The position numbers were made by a program, and so were the translations under genes. Below the pieces are notes generated by a model. The model saw nothing but the letters and a program-made list of their open reading frames with translations. It had not been told where the DNA came from and did no database searches. A stretch of DNA of 64,000 bases from Roseburia intestinalis L1-82 (GTDB taxonomy: Bacteria; Bacillota; Clostridia; Lachnospirales; Lachnospiraceae): NCBI RefSeq assembly GCF_900537995.1, contig NZ_LR027880.1:577001-641000 (forward strand). The letters run 5' to 3'. Positions 18,953 to 28,009 of this stretch are shown here, piece after piece (position 1 is the first letter of the stretch; each line of letters opens with the position of its first letter).

Positions 18953-20353
18953 ATGGAAAGAAAAAACGCATGGGAGAAATACCCGGAAGGCAAAAAAAGA
19001 GAAGAGGTATTTCAGTTTGCAGAGGATTACAGAAAATTTATTTCTGAGTGCAAAACAGAGCGTGAATGTACCACAGAATTTGCAAAAAGAGCCGAGAAAG
19101 CAGGTTTTGTAAATCTGGATGAAGTATTAGAAAAAGGAACAAAATTAAAAGCAGGCGACCGTGTGTATGCGAATAACATGGGAAAAGGAATTGCCATGTT
19201 CGTGATCGGAAAGAAAGACTTAGAGGCTGGAATGAACATCCTTGGCGCACATATCGATTCCCCGCGTATGGATTTAAAACAGGATCCGTTATATGAGGAT
19301 ACCGATTTCGCAATGTTAGACACCCATTATTATGGTGGAATCAAGAAATACCAGTGGGTGACACTTCCACTTGCACTGCACGGTGTGATCGCCAAAAAAG
19401 ACGGTACCGTTGTAAAAGTCAATGTCGGAGACAAACCGGGCGATCCGGTATTTGGCGTCAGCGATCTTTTGATCCATTTATCCGGAGAGCAGCTTGAGAA
19501 AAAGGCAGCGAAGGTGATCGAGGGAGAGAACCTTGATCTGATCATCGGAAGTATTCCGGCAGAGGAAGCGGGCGATGACAAAGAGGATGCAAAAGAAAAA
19601 GTAAAAGCAAATATCATGAAGATCCTTGCAAAAGAATATGATATAGAGGAAGAAGATTTCTTATCTGCAGAGATCGAAGTCGTTCCGGCAGGAGAGGCAA
19701 GAGATTACGGTTTTGACCGCAGCATCATCATGGGATATGGACATGATGACAGAGTATGTGCATACCCTTCCTTTATGGCAATGCTTGCAATGGAAAAACC
19801 GGAGATCACGAGTGTCTGCCTGCTTGTAGACAAAGAGGAAATCGGCAGTGTCGGGGCAAGCGGCATGCAGTCACGTTTCTTCGAAAATACCGTTGCAGAG
19901 GTCATGAATGCAGCAGAAGATTATTCGGAATTAAAATTAAGACGTGCCCTGAAAAACTCCAAAGTACTTTCATCGGATGTATCCGCTGCATTTGATCCGA
20001 ATTATCCGTCTGTTATGACAAAACGCAATGCAGCATATTTTGGAAGAGGACTTGTATTTAACAAATACACCGGAGCGAGAGGGAAATCCGGCTCTAACGA
20101 TGCCAATGCAGAGTATGTCGGATATTTAAGAAATATCATGGATAACAACAATGTGTCATTCCAGACGGCAGAGCTCGGAAAAGTAGATCAGGGTGGCGGT
20201 GGAACTATCGCATACATTCTGGCAAACTATGGAATGAGTGTTATCGACAGCGGTGTTGCAGTGTTAAACATGCATGCTCCGTGGGAACTCATCAGCAAAG
20301 TAGACTTATATGAAGCATATAACGGTTATGTCGCATTCTTAAAAGAAGCGTAA
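18953..20353 (+). CDS. M18 family aminopeptidase
   Basis: This is a cytoplasmic dinuclear zinc aminopeptidase of the aspartyl-aminopeptidase family. HIDSPRMDLK carries the first metal His/Asp, VDKEEIGSVG the catalytic Glu pair, and the C-terminal MHAPWELISKVDLYEAY the last His ligand. The first ATG at 18935 has no ribosome site; GGAGG at 18936-18940 serves the ATG at 18953 (spacing 11-12), giving 466 residues. It lies between hprK and murB, probably in one transcript. Confidence 0.9.
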   Translation: MERKNAWEKYPEGKKREEVFQFAEDYRKFISECKTERECTTEFAKRAEKAGFVNLDEVLEKGTKLKAGDRVYANNMGKGIAMFVIGKKDLEAGMNILGAHIDSPRMDLKQDPLYEDTDFAMLDTHYYGGIKKYQWVTLPLALHGVIAKKDGTVVKVNVGDKPGDPVFGVSDLLIHLSGEQLEKKAAKVIEGENLDLIIGSIPAEEAGDDKEDAKEKVKANIMKILAKEYDIEEEDFLSAEIEVVPAGEARDYGFDRSIIMGYGHDDRVCAYPSFMAMLAMEKPEITSVCLLVDKEEIGSVGASGMQSRFFENTVAEVMNAAEDYSELKLRRALKNSKVLSSDVSAAFDPNYPSVMTKRNAAYFGRGLVFNKYTGARGKSGSNDANAEYVGYLRNIMDNNNVSFQTAELGKVDQGGGGTIAYILANYGMSVIDSGVAVLNMHAPWELISKVDLYEAYNGYVAFLKEA

Positions 20354-20374
20354 GACCACAGAATTGAGGAAAGC

Positions 20375-21283
20375 ATGAATCAGCAGTTTTTGACAGAACT
20401 TAAAGCAGTCACAGCAGAAAACAGAATTTTTACGGACGAACCGATGAAAAAACATACGACATTCCGTGTGGGCGGCCCGGCAGATATTTTAGTGCAGCCA
20501 AAGGGAACAGAGCTTGCGGCGGTCATCCGTCTGTGCAGGAAGTATGATGTCCCGTATCAGGTCATCGGAAACGGGAGCAATCTTTTAGTGGGCGACCGCG
20601 GGATCCGGGGACTTGTGATCGAGATGCTGTCAAAAGAAGATGAGATTTGTGTGGAGGACGACTGTATCACCGTGGGTGCGGGAATGCTGCTGTCAAAGAC
20701 AGCAAACCGTGCTGCGGAGCACGGACTGACCGGTATGGAATTCGCTGCCGGTATCCCGGGCAGAATCGGTGGTGCAGTTGTCATGAATGCGGGCGCTTAC
20801 GGTGGTGAGATGAAAGATATTTTAACCGCCGTGACCGTCTTAGATCAGGAAGGAAATGAGAAGATTCTTTCTGCAGAAGAGCTTGAACTGGGTTACCGGA
20901 CAAGCTGTATTTTAAAAAAAGGCTACATTGTAACGGGAGCTAAGATCAAACTGAAACACGGGGAAGAGACAGCAATCCGTGCCCGCATGGAGGAGTTAAA
21001 GAAGCAGAGAGTGGAAAAACAGCCGCTTGAATATCCGAGTGCGGGAAGTACATTTAAAAGACCGGAAGGATATTTTGCAGGAAAACTGATCATGGATGCG
21101 GGATTAAGAGGTTATCTGGTGGGAGAAGCGCAGGTGTCGGAAAAACACTGTGGATTTGTCATCAACCGCGGAAATGCAACAGCGGCAGATGTAAGAACCC
21201 TGATGCAGAATGTAGCGGATATTGTAGAAGAAAAGTTTGGTGTCAGATTAGAGCCGGAAGTTAAGATGATCGGTGAATTTTAA
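20375..21283 (+). CDS. murB: UDP-N-acetylenolpyruvoylglucosamine reductase
   Basis: MurB is an FAD/NADPH enzyme making UDP-MurNAc, an early peptidoglycan precursor. The FAD-binding part includes HTTFRVGGPAD, IGNGSNLLVGDRG and GIPGRIGGAVVMNAGAYGGE. The C-terminal domain has YPSAGSTFKRPEG and the late CGFVINRGNATA. Length (302) and the lack of the type I insertion fit type II MurB. The ribosome site is GAGGAAAG. It directly precedes rapZ and whiA, as in many Firmicutes. Confidence 0.97.
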   Translation: MNQQFLTELKAVTAENRIFTDEPMKKHTTFRVGGPADILVQPKGTELAAVIRLCRKYDVPYQVIGNGSNLLVGDRGIRGLVIEMLSKEDEICVEDDCITVGAGMLLSKTANRAAEHGLTGMEFAAGIPGRIGGAVVMNAGAYGGEMKDILTAVTVLDQEGNEKILSAEELELGYRTSCILKKGYIVTGAKIKLKHGEETAIRARMEELKKQRVEKQPLEYPSAGSTFKRPEGYFAGKLIMDAGLRGYLVGEAQVSEKHCGFVINRGNATAADVRTLMQNVADIVEEKFGVRLEPEVKMIGEF

Positions 21284-21328
21284 ACAGGATTTGGATGCGC
21301 GCAAAGCGTTTTGAAATGGAGAAAAAAG

Positions 21329-22204
21329 ATGAAGTTCGTAATTTTAACAGGAATGTCGGGAGCAGGAAAAAGTACAGCGATAAAAATGATGGAAGATATT
21401 GGGTTTTATTGCGTGGATAATCTACCGATCCCATTGCTGGAAAAGTTTGTGGAACTTACAACATTACAGAGCGCAGAACTGCAGAAAGTTGCAGTCGGCA
21501 TCGATATCAGAAGCGGACAGTCATTTGATGAGCTGCATGGTGTATTAGACCACATGAAGGATAATGGGGTTGAATACGAGATCCTGTTTTTGGATGCCGA
21601 AGATTCTGTTCTGGTAAAACGATATAAGGAAACGAGAAGAAATCATCCTTTAGCGGGCGGCGAGCGCGTGGACAAGGGAATTGAAGAGGAAAGAAAGCGT
21701 CTGGCGTTTTTAAAGGAGCGCGCAGACTATATTATAGATACAAGCCAGCTTTTGACGAGAGAGTTAAAAGCGGAGTTGGACAAAATATTTATACAGAATC
21801 AGGACTACAAGAATCTGTTTATTACGATTTTGTCATTTGGATTTAAATATGGAATACCGGTCGATTCTGATCTGGTATTTGATGTCCGTTTTTTACCAAA
21901 CCCGTATTATGTGGAGGGTTTACGGGCAAAGACCGGAAATGATAAAGAAATTCAGGATTATGTCATGCAGTTTCAGGAAGCAAATGTTTTTTTGGACAAA
22001 CTTGAAGATATGTTAGAGTTTCTGATCCCGAATTATATCACGGAGGGCAAGAATCAGCTTGTGATCTCCATAGGATGTACGGGAGGAAAACACAGGTCTG
22101 TAACACTGGCAAATGAATTATACAAACGTCTGTCAGGGAAAAAGGGTTATGGACTGAAAATCGAGCATCGTGATATTGGCAAAGATGCTTTAAGGGGAAA
22201 ATAA
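21329..22204 (+). CDS. rapZ: RapZ/YvcJ nucleotide-binding protein
   Basis: The YvcJ/RapZ family are P-loop proteins; the E. coli member is an RNase E adapter for GlmZ decay, while the Gram-positive role is less clear. Walker A GMSGAGKST is at residues 8-16, and the C-terminal domain has the conserved IGCTGGKHRSV. A TTG six codons upstream overlaps the GGAG ribosome site and is rejected in favour of the ATG at 21329. It is separated by 3 bases from whiA. The classical third member of the cluster, yvcK, is absent here. Confidence 0.95.
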   Translation: MKFVILTGMSGAGKSTAIKMMEDIGFYCVDNLPIPLLEKFVELTTLQSAELQKVAVGIDIRSGQSFDELHGVLDHMKDNGVEYEILFLDAEDSVLVKRYKETRRNHPLAGGERVDKGIEEERKRLAFLKERADYIIDTSQLLTRELKAELDKIFIQNQDYKNLFITILSFGFKYGIPVDSDLVFDVRFLPNPYYVEGLRAKTGNDKEIQDYVMQFQEANVFLDKLEDMLEFLIPNYITEGKNQLVISIGCTGGKHRSVTLANELYKRLSGKKGYGLKIEHRDIGKDALRGK

Positions 22205-22207
22205 AAG

Positions 22208-23101
22208 ATGTCTTTTTCAAGTGAAGTGAAACAGGAGTTAGCAAAGCAGAGTGGAAAGAGCAGACATTGTCAGATCGCTGAACTTGCGGCGTTAGTTGCT
22301 TTTGACGGAAAGCGTCAGCAGCTGATCGGGGATGCGGGAGATGTGCTGGATTCGGAAAATCCGCTTCTGCAGGAAAAATATGGACTGTTACTGGCACAGC
22401 TGTTCCATGTTAATATAGAAGAGATAGATACATTGCCACCGGAACGCATTCTTGAGACAATCAAGATGTGGAATCAGTCTTTAAGGTGTGCAGATATCAC
22501 AGAGACGGTAAATGGTATTTTACTGCAGCAGACATGTTGCAGGCGGGCATATATCCGGGGAGCATTTTTAGCAGGTGGATCGATCAGTGATCCGAATAAG
22601 TCTTATCATTTTGAGATTGTCTGCCGGGAAATTGCGCAGGCGAAACAGCTTCAGGATGCAATCAACAGTTTTGAGATGGAAGCAAAGATCGTAGAACGAA
22701 AGAAACACCAGGTCGTATATTTAAAGGAAGGTGCCCAGATCGTGGATATGTTAAATATCATGGAAGCACATGTGGCACTGATGAATCTTGAAAATGTGCG
22801 TATCTTAAAAGAAATGAGAAATTCTGTCAACCGAAAGGTAAATTGTGAGACGGCAAATATCAGCAAGACTGTGGCGGCAGCCGTAAAACAGCTTGGCGAT
22901 ATTGAATATATTAAACAGAATGCAGGCTTAGACAGTCTGCCTGAAAACCTAAAAGAAATGGCGTTGCTGCGGTTAGAGTATCCGGATACACCGCTTAAGG
23001 AACTGGGAACATATCTCGATCCTCCGGTCGGAAAATCGGGAGTGAACCACAGGCTGCGCAGGATCAGTGAGATTGCAGATGAGCTGCGTGAAAAAGAATA
23101 A
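22208..23101 (+). CDS. whiA: DNA-binding protein WhiA
   Basis: WhiA is a conserved Gram-positive regulator linked to division and sporulation. The N-terminal LAGLIDADG-like domain includes RAYIRGAFLAGGSISDPNKSYH (quoted in part); the C-terminal helix-turn-helix includes LRLEYPDTPLKELG and GKSGVNHRLRRI. At 297 residues it is slightly short but complete. It is tightly coupled to rapZ and followed by the Crh-like gene after a hairpin-rich gap. Confidence 0.95.
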   Translation: MSFSSEVKQELAKQSGKSRHCQIAELAALVAFDGKRQQLIGDAGDVLDSENPLLQEKYGLLLAQLFHVNIEEIDTLPPERILETIKMWNQSLRCADITETVNGILLQQTCCRRAYIRGAFLAGGSISDPNKSYHFEIVCREIAQAKQLQDAINSFEMEAKIVERKKHQVVYLKEGAQIVDMLNIMEAHVALMNLENVRILKEMRNSVNRKVNCETANISKTVAAAVKQLGDIEYIKQNAGLDSLPENLKEMALLRLEYPDTPLKELGTYLDPPVGKSGVNHRLRRISEIADELREKE

Positions 23102-23274
23102 TGTGGAAATATATTATTGATACGTAGCTGCTGTATTGGAGCATAAACATAAAGTGTGTAAAAAGCAGCACAGGAATGGAGGGTAGTGTGAAAAATAAGA
23201 TTTTTCACACGTAAGATTTGTGCTAACGCACAAACTTGAGATGCGCAAAAAACAGCGCAAGAATGGAGATTATC
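23102..23274 (+). promoter_or_regulatory. Hairpin-rich leader between whiA and the Crh-like gene
   Basis: Three perfect hairpins follow each other: GTGTGAAAAAT/ATTTTTCACAC (23186-23210, 3-base loop), TTGTGC/GCACAA (23218-23233) and TGCGC/GCGCA (23242-23259). The last one and an earlier copy (TGTGT/GCACA, 23155-23172) each end in CAGCRCARGAATGGAG, so the ribosome site GGAG directly follows the hairpin. The same block recurs at 57554-57581. No T runs mark terminators. Confidence 0.6.
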
Positions 23275-23526
23275 ATGAAAAAGGGTGTAGTGGTAAACAT
23301 GCAAAACGACTTAGAGGCAAGACCAATTGCGCTTTTAGTGCAGAAGGCAAATCAGTTTTCCAGTCAGATCTATATGGAATCCGGGGATAATAAGAGAGTC
23401 AATGTCAAAAGCATTATGGGCATGATGAGTATGGCTCTTTTAAATGGAGAAGAGGTTGTGATCGATGCTGAGGGTGAGGACGAAGAGGCTGCAGCTGCGG
23501 CAATCGAGGAATTCCTGACAAAATAA
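23275..23526 (+). CDS. Crh-like HPr protein lacking the PTS histidine
   Basis: This 83-residue HPr-fold protein carries DLEARPIA where HPr has GIHARPA: the PTS phosphoryl-accepting His is replaced by Glu14. The regulatory site KSIMGMMS with Ser46 is intact. Bacillus Crh has Gln at the His position and is phosphorylated only by HprK, acting with CcpA in catabolite repression. This protein should therefore act in regulation and not in sugar transport. The start at 23275 has GGAG 6 bases upstream; upstream ATG/GTG codons lie in the repeated leader element. Synteny whiA-crh matches Bacillus. Confidence 0.88.
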   Translation: MKKGVVVNMQNDLEARPIALLVQKANQFSSQIYMESGDNKRVNVKSIMGMMSMALLNGEEVVIDAEGEDEEAAAAAIEEFLTK

Positions 23527-23547
23527 CAGAACAGGTGTAGGGAGCGT

Positions 23548-24450
23548 ATGGAAGAAAAGAAAACATTACTATTTATTTTCAATCCGTTTTCCGGAAAAGC
23601 ACAGATCAAAAATCAGCTGATGGATATTGTGGATACCATGGTAAAAGCTGGATATGAGGTAACGATTTACCCGACACAGGCACCGGAAGATGCGATACAT
23701 AAGGTGGAAGTGGACGCAGAGAAATATGATCTTGTTGTATGCAGCGGAGGGGACGGTACACTTGATGAAGTGGTAAGCGGTATTATGCACAAAGGGCTTA
23801 CCGTGCCTTTGGGATATATTCCGGCGGGCAGCACGAATGACTTTGCAACATCACTGGGAATCCCGAAAGATATGGTCAAAGCAGCCGATGCAGCGGTGAA
23901 TGGAAGAACATTTCCTTGTGATATTGGTGCATTTAACAATGATTATTTTGTCTATGTGGCAGCGTTTGGTCTTTTTACGGAAGTGTCTTATAAGACAAGC
24001 CAGGAGTGGAAAAATGTACTTGGACATGCGGCATATATCCTTGAGGGAATGCGCAGTCTGCATGATATCCCGTCTTTCACTATGCAGGTAGAGTACAATA
24101 ATGTGCGGATCCAGGATGAATTTATCTATGGAATGATCAGCAATTCCACATCGGTGGGTGGATTTAAGGGAATGACCGGAAAAGATGTGCTTTTAGACGA
24201 TGGCGTGTTTGAGGTTACCCTGATCAAAAAACCACGCAATCCGATTGAACTCAACGAGATTATTGCATCACTCATCAATCTGGTGGATGATACGGATATG
24301 ATCTATTCGTTTAAGTCAGATGAAGTAGAGTTCATGGCAAGAGAGGAAGTTCCTTGGACATTGGACGGGGAATTTGGCGGAGCGCATGAGGAAGTTATCG
24401 TAAAAAATATCTGCCGTGCTGTCGATATTATGGTTCCGGCAAACAAATGA
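23548..24450 (+). CDS. Diacylglycerol kinase family lipid kinase (YegS/DagK-like)
   Basis: This is a soluble lipid kinase of the DAGK catalytic family. The N terminus has FNPFSGKAQ, then CSGGDGTLDEVVSGI (the GGDGT nucleotide-binding motif) and IPAGSTNDFATSLGIP. The C-terminal half has the conserved GGFKGMTGKDVLLDDGVFEV and WTLDGEFGG. The 300-residue length is normal. It probably phosphorylates diacylglycerol or a related lipid at the membrane. GGGAG precedes the ATG. It is 22 bases behind the Crh-like gene. Confidence 0.92.
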   Translation: MEEKKTLLFIFNPFSGKAQIKNQLMDIVDTMVKAGYEVTIYPTQAPEDAIHKVEVDAEKYDLVVCSGGDGTLDEVVSGIMHKGLTVPLGYIPAGSTNDFATSLGIPKDMVKAADAAVNGRTFPCDIGAFNNDYFVYVAAFGLFTEVSYKTSQEWKNVLGHAAYILEGMRSLHDIPSFTMQVEYNNVRIQDEFIYGMISNSTSVGGFKGMTGKDVLLDDGVFEVTLIKKPRNPIELNEIIASLINLVDDTDMIYSFKSDEVEFMAREEVPWTLDGEFGGAHEEVIVKNICRAVDIMVPANK

Positions 24451-24472
24451 GAAAGATTGTTATAAATTTAAC

Positions 24473-24501
24473 TTTATTTTTTGAAAGAAGTAATATATAA
24501 T
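24473..24501 (+). promoter_or_regulatory. Probable promoter of fba
   Basis: TATAAT at 24496-24501 is perfect. The only -35 candidate at 17 bases is a weak TTTATT (24473-24478). It starts 22 bases after the lipid kinase stop. Confidence 0.5.
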
Positions 24502-24542
24502 ACCCATAGGGTAAAAATATTAATTTTATGGAGGAATAGCAT

Positions 24543-25409
24543 ATGTTAGTATCTGCAAAAGAAATGTTAGACAAAGCAAAAGCTGGTCACTATGCAGTTG
24601 GTCAGTTCAACATTAACAACCTGGAGTGGACAAAATCTGTTCTGCTTACAGCAGAGGAGTTAAGATCCCCGGTTATCTTAGGTGTTTCTGAAGGCGCTGG
24701 AAAATATATGACAGGTTTCGGTACTGTAGCAGCTATGGTAAAAGCTATGCATGATGAGTTAGGCATCACAGTTCCGGTTGCATTACACTTAGATCATGGT
24801 ACCTACGAAGGATGCTATAAATGTATCAAAGCAGGATTCACATCCATCATGTTCGACGGATCTCATTACCCAATCGATGAGAACGTTGAGAAAACCAAAG
24901 AGCTCGTATCCGTTGCCCATGCAATGGGAATGTCCATCGAGGCAGAAGTTGGTTCTATCGGTGGTGAGGAAGACGGAGTTGTAGGTATGGGCGAGTGCGC
25001 TGATCCGGAAGAGTGCAAGAGAGTTGCAGATCTTGGCGTGGACATGCTTGCAGCAGGCATCGGTAACATCCATGGTAAATATCCGGCAAACTGGAAAGGA
25101 TTAAGCTTCGAGACTCTTGATTCTATCCAGAAATTAACAGGCCAGATGCCGTTAGTACTTCACGGAGGTACAGGTATTCCGGAAGACATGATCAAGAAAG
25201 CAATCTCCCTTGGAGTAGCTAAGATCAACGTTAACACAGAGTGCCAGTTATCTTTCGCAGATGCTACACGTAAATATATCGAAGCTGGTAAAGATTTAGA
25301 GGGTAAAGGATTTGATCCGCGTAAATTATTAGCTCCGGGTGCAGAAGCTATCAAAGCTACTGTAAAAGAGAAAATGGAACTGTTCGGTTCTGTTGGCAAA
25401 GCTGAATAA
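24543..25409 (+). CDS. fba: Class II fructose-1,6-bisphosphate aldolase
   Basis: This zinc-dependent aldolase interconverts fructose-1,6-bisphosphate with GAP and DHAP. Zinc and active-site blocks are VALHLDHGTYEGC, VGSIGGEEDG, AAGIGNIHGKYP, LVLHGGTGIPE and KINVNTECQ. Length (288) is typical of class II type B enzymes. GGAGGAA precedes the ATG, and codon use looks highly expressed. It is monocistronic, with its own -10 box. Confidence 0.96.
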   Translation: MLVSAKEMLDKAKAGHYAVGQFNINNLEWTKSVLLTAEELRSPVILGVSEGAGKYMTGFGTVAAMVKAMHDELGITVPVALHLDHGTYEGCYKCIKAGFTSIMFDGSHYPIDENVEKTKELVSVAHAMGMSIEAEVGSIGGEEDGVVGMGECADPEECKRVADLGVDMLAAGIGNIHGKYPANWKGLSFETLDSIQKLTGQMPLVLHGGTGIPEDMIKKAISLGVAKINVNTECQLSFADATRKYIEAGKDLEGKGFDPRKLLAPGAEAIKATVKEKMELFGSVGKAE

Positions 25410-25587
25410 TATTGTCGCACAGACGGAAGTCCACTTTCCATAATGTTATATTTAACAAAGATTTCAGACTTTACATGAATTTATTGTTCAATATAGCAAA
25501 ATGATAAAAAAGTAAAATTTTTCTCTTGCATTTTGGAGAGAAAAGTATTATCTTAAGTTCAACAAAACAAATGTGAGAGATGAACAA

Positions 25588-25621
25588 GGGCGTTCCAAGT
25601 AGCTTGGAATGCTCTTTTTTT
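25588..25621 (+). terminator. Intrinsic terminator upstream of glnN
   Basis: GGGCGTTCCAAG pairs with CTTGGAATGCTC (two G·U pairs) around TAG, followed by seven T. It ends transcription from fba or from a leader RNA before the glnN promoter. Confidence 0.85.
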
Positions 25622-25638
25622 GTAAGAAGTTGTCACAC

Positions 25639-25669
25639 AATTTCTCATAAAAGCCATATAGGAGAAATT
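25639..25669. promoter_or_regulatory. Inverted repeat AATTTCTC/GAGAAATT abutting the glnN promoter
   Basis: An 8-bp perfect inverted repeat with a 15-base spacer ends 5 bases before the -35 box. Its position suits an activator or repressor site for nitrogen control, but no regulator gene is adjacent. Confidence 0.45.
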
Positions 25670-25674
25670 TCTTA

Positions 25675-25703
25675 CTGACATTCATCCACTTTCAAGGTAC
25701 AAT
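25675..25703 (+). promoter_or_regulatory. Promoter of glnN
   Basis: CTGACA (25675-25680), 17-base spacer, TACAAT (25698-25703): five of six matches in each box. Confidence 0.75.
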
Positions 25704-25796
25704 AAGAAATGAGAATTTAAGATCTCTTACATTTGTTCAAAAAAGCAGGGAATAGTCTCAGGGGATTAGACCGGTGAAGAAGAAAGGATGTAGAAC

Positions 25797-27917
25797 ATGA
25801 GCGAAACAGGATACTTAAATGTAGCAGAGATTTTTGGCGAGAACGTATTCAATGATGCAGTGATGCAGGAGCGTCTGCCAAAGAAGGTTTACAAGAAGTT
25901 AAAGGAAGTAATTCAGGAAGGTCGCGAGTTAGACCTTGAAACAGCAGATGTTGTTGCGCATGAGATGAAAGAATGGGCAATCGAAAAAGGTGCAACACAT
26001 TATACTCACTGGTTCCAGCCGCTGACCGGAGTAACAGCAGAGAAACATGATTCATTCATTACAGCACCGATGGAGAATGGCAAGGTACTAATGAGCTTTT
26101 CCGGTAAAGAACTGATCAAAGGTGAGCCGGATGCATCTTCTTTCCCATCCGGTGGTTTAAGAGCTACATTCGAGGCAAGAGGATATACAGCCTGGGATTG
26201 TACCTCACCGGCATTTGTAAGACAGGATGCAGCAGGCGCAACACTTTGTATCCCAACAGCTTTCTGTTCTTACACAGGAGAAGCACTCGATCAGAAAACA
26301 CCGCTTCTTCGTTCCATGGAAGCTATCAATGAACAGGCATTACGTCTTGTAAGATTATTCGGTAATACGACATCAAAGAGAGTGACTCCTTCTGTTGGAC
26401 CGGAGCAGGAGTACTTCATCGTAGACAGACAGAAATATTTACAGAGAAAAGACCTTATCTTTACCGGTCGTACTTTATTCGGTGCAATGCCTCCAAAAGG
26501 TCAGGAGATGGACGATCATTACTTCGGTGCGATTCGTGAGAGAATCGCAGCATTCATGAAGGATGTAAACGAAGAACTCTGGAAATTAGGTGTCAGCGCA
26601 AAGACACAGCACAACGAAGTTGCACCTGCACAGCATGAGTTAGCTCCGATCTACGCACAGGCTAACATCGCAGTAGACCACAACCAGTTGGTAATGGAGA
26701 CATTAAAGAAAGTAGCCGGACGTCATGGCTTACAGTGCCTGCTTCATGAAAAACCATTTGCAGGTGTCAATGGTTCCGGTAAACATAACAACTGGTCAAT
26801 TACAACGGATGATGGAATCAACCTGTTAGAGCCAGGCAAGACACCTCATGAGAATGTACAGTTCTTATTAGTACTTACCTGTATCTTAAAAGCAGTTGAC
26901 AAACATGCAGATCTTTTAAGAGAGTCCGCAGCAGATGTCGGAAACGACCACAGATTAGGAGCAAACGAGGCACCGCCAGCAATCGTTTCCGTATACTTAG
27001 GAGAGCAGCTTCAGGATGTATTATCACAGCTGATCAGCACAGGCGAAGCTACACACAGTCTTGCTGGACAGAAATTAGAGACAGGTGTTAAGACACTTCC
27101 TGATTTTATGAAAGATGCGACAGACCGTAACAGAACATCACCGTTTGCATTTACCGGTAATAAATTTGAATTCCGTATGGTAGGTTCCCAGGATTCTATC
27201 GCTCAGCCGAACGTTGTATTAAATACAATCGTTGCAGAGGCATTTGCAGAGGCATGTGATGTTCTTGAAAAAGCAGATGACTTTGATATGGCAGTACATG
27301 ATCTGATCAAAGAATATGCAACAGAGCATCAGGGAATCGTATTCAACGGAAACGGTTATTCGGATGAGTGGGTAGCAGAAGCTGAGAGACGCGGACTTCC
27401 AAATATCCGTTCCATGGTAGATGCAATCCCTGCATTAAATACAGAGAAATCTGTGAAATTATTTGAAAAATTCAAAGTATTTACAAAGGCAGAGTTAGAC
27501 TCCCGTGTTGAGATCGAGTATGAGACATACTCAAAAGAGATCAACATCGAGGCAAGAGCTGCAATCGATATCGCAACTAAACAGATTATTCCGGCTGTTA
27601 TCAAATACACAACCGTACTTGCTGAGTCTATTACTTCTGTAAAAGCAGCATGTGGTGCGGATGTCAGCGCTCAGACAGAGATCCTGACACAGGTTTCCTC
27701 TTTACTGGCTGATTCCAAGAAGGCACTGGCAAAATTACAGGAAGTAACGGAAAAAGCTGCAGAGATGGAAGAAGGAAGAGATCAGGCTGTATACTACAGA
27801 GATGAAGTTAAGACGGCAATGGATGAGTTAAGAGCACCGATTGATAAACTTGAAATGTTAGTTGACAAATCTATGTGGCCAATGCCATCTTATGGCGATC
27901 TGTTATTTGAGGTATAA
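25797..27917 (+). CDS. glnN: Type III glutamine synthetase
   Basis: GSIII condenses glutamate and ammonia with ATP. The 706-residue length separates it from GSI (about 450). Family blocks are [19 protein letters not shown] (in part), [23 protein letters not shown], the [15 protein letters not shown]-binding region and [16 protein letters not shown]. It is the first gene of a nitrogen block (glnN, P-II, amt), consistent with ammonium assimilation control. The start at 25797 has AAGGATG upstream. Confidence 0.96.
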   Translation: MSETGYLNVAEIFGENVFNDAVMQERLPKKVYKKLKEVIQEGRELDLETADVVAHEMKEWAIEKGATHYTHWFQPLTGVTAEKHDSFITAPMENGKVLMSFSGKELIKGEPDASSFPSGGLRATFEARGYTAWDCTSPAFVRQDAAGATLCIPTAFCSYTGEALDQKTPLLRSMEAINEQALRLVRLFGNTTSKRVTPSVGPEQEYFIVDRQKYLQRKDLIFTGRTLFGAMPPKGQEMDDHYFGAIRERIAAFMKDVNEELWKLGVSAKTQHNEVAPAQHELAPIYAQANIAVDHNQLVMETLKKVAGRHGLQCLLHEKPFAGVNGSGKHNNWSITTDDGINLLEPGKTPHENVQFLLVLTCILKAVDKHADLLRESAADVGNDHRLGANEAPPAIVSVYLGEQLQDVLSQLISTGEATHSLAGQKLETGVKTLPDFMKDATDRNRTSPFAFTGNKFEFRMVGSQDSIAQPNVVLNTIVAEAFAEACDVLEKADDFDMAVHDLIKEYATEHQGIVFNGNGYSDEWVAEAERRGLPNIRSMVDAIPALNTEKSVKLFEKFKVFTKAELDSRVEIEYETYSKEINIEARAAIDIATKQIIPAVIKYTTVLAESITSVKAACGADVSAQTEILTQVSSLLADSKKALAKLQEVTEKAAEMEEGRDQAVYYRDEVKTAMDELRAPIDKLEMLVDKSMWPMPSYGDLLFEV

Positions 27918-27962
27918 ACATATCTCAAAACAATAATAGATGTGTGAATCCTGGATTTAACA

Positions 27963-28002
27963 GCGGGTTTGGCAGCAGATGAAAATCTGCTGTCATGACC
28001 GC
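27963..28002 (+). promoter_or_regulatory. Hairpin between glnN and the P-II gene
   Basis: GGCAGCAGAT (27971-27980) pairs with ATCTGCTGTC (27985-27994) around GAAA, and GCGG/CCGC closes an outer helix. There is no T run, so it is a stable GNRA-type hairpin in the mRNA, perhaps a processing or protection site. Confidence 0.6.
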
Positions 28003-28009
28003 AGACAGG

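Larger units (their letters stand above)
25410..25796 (+). other. fba-glnN intergenic region: terminator, operator-like repeat and promoter
   Basis: No ORF is seen. From left to right it holds AT-rich sequence, a terminator at 25588-25621 lying 180 bases behind fba, an 8-bp inverted repeat at 25639-25669, a near-consensus promoter at 25675-25703 and a leader of about 85 bases ending at the AAGGATG ribosome site of glnN. The 180-base gap before the terminator is long for a simple 3' UTR and could hold a small RNA or a second, attenuated promoter (TTTACA-16-TATAGC near 25473). Confidence 0.6.
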
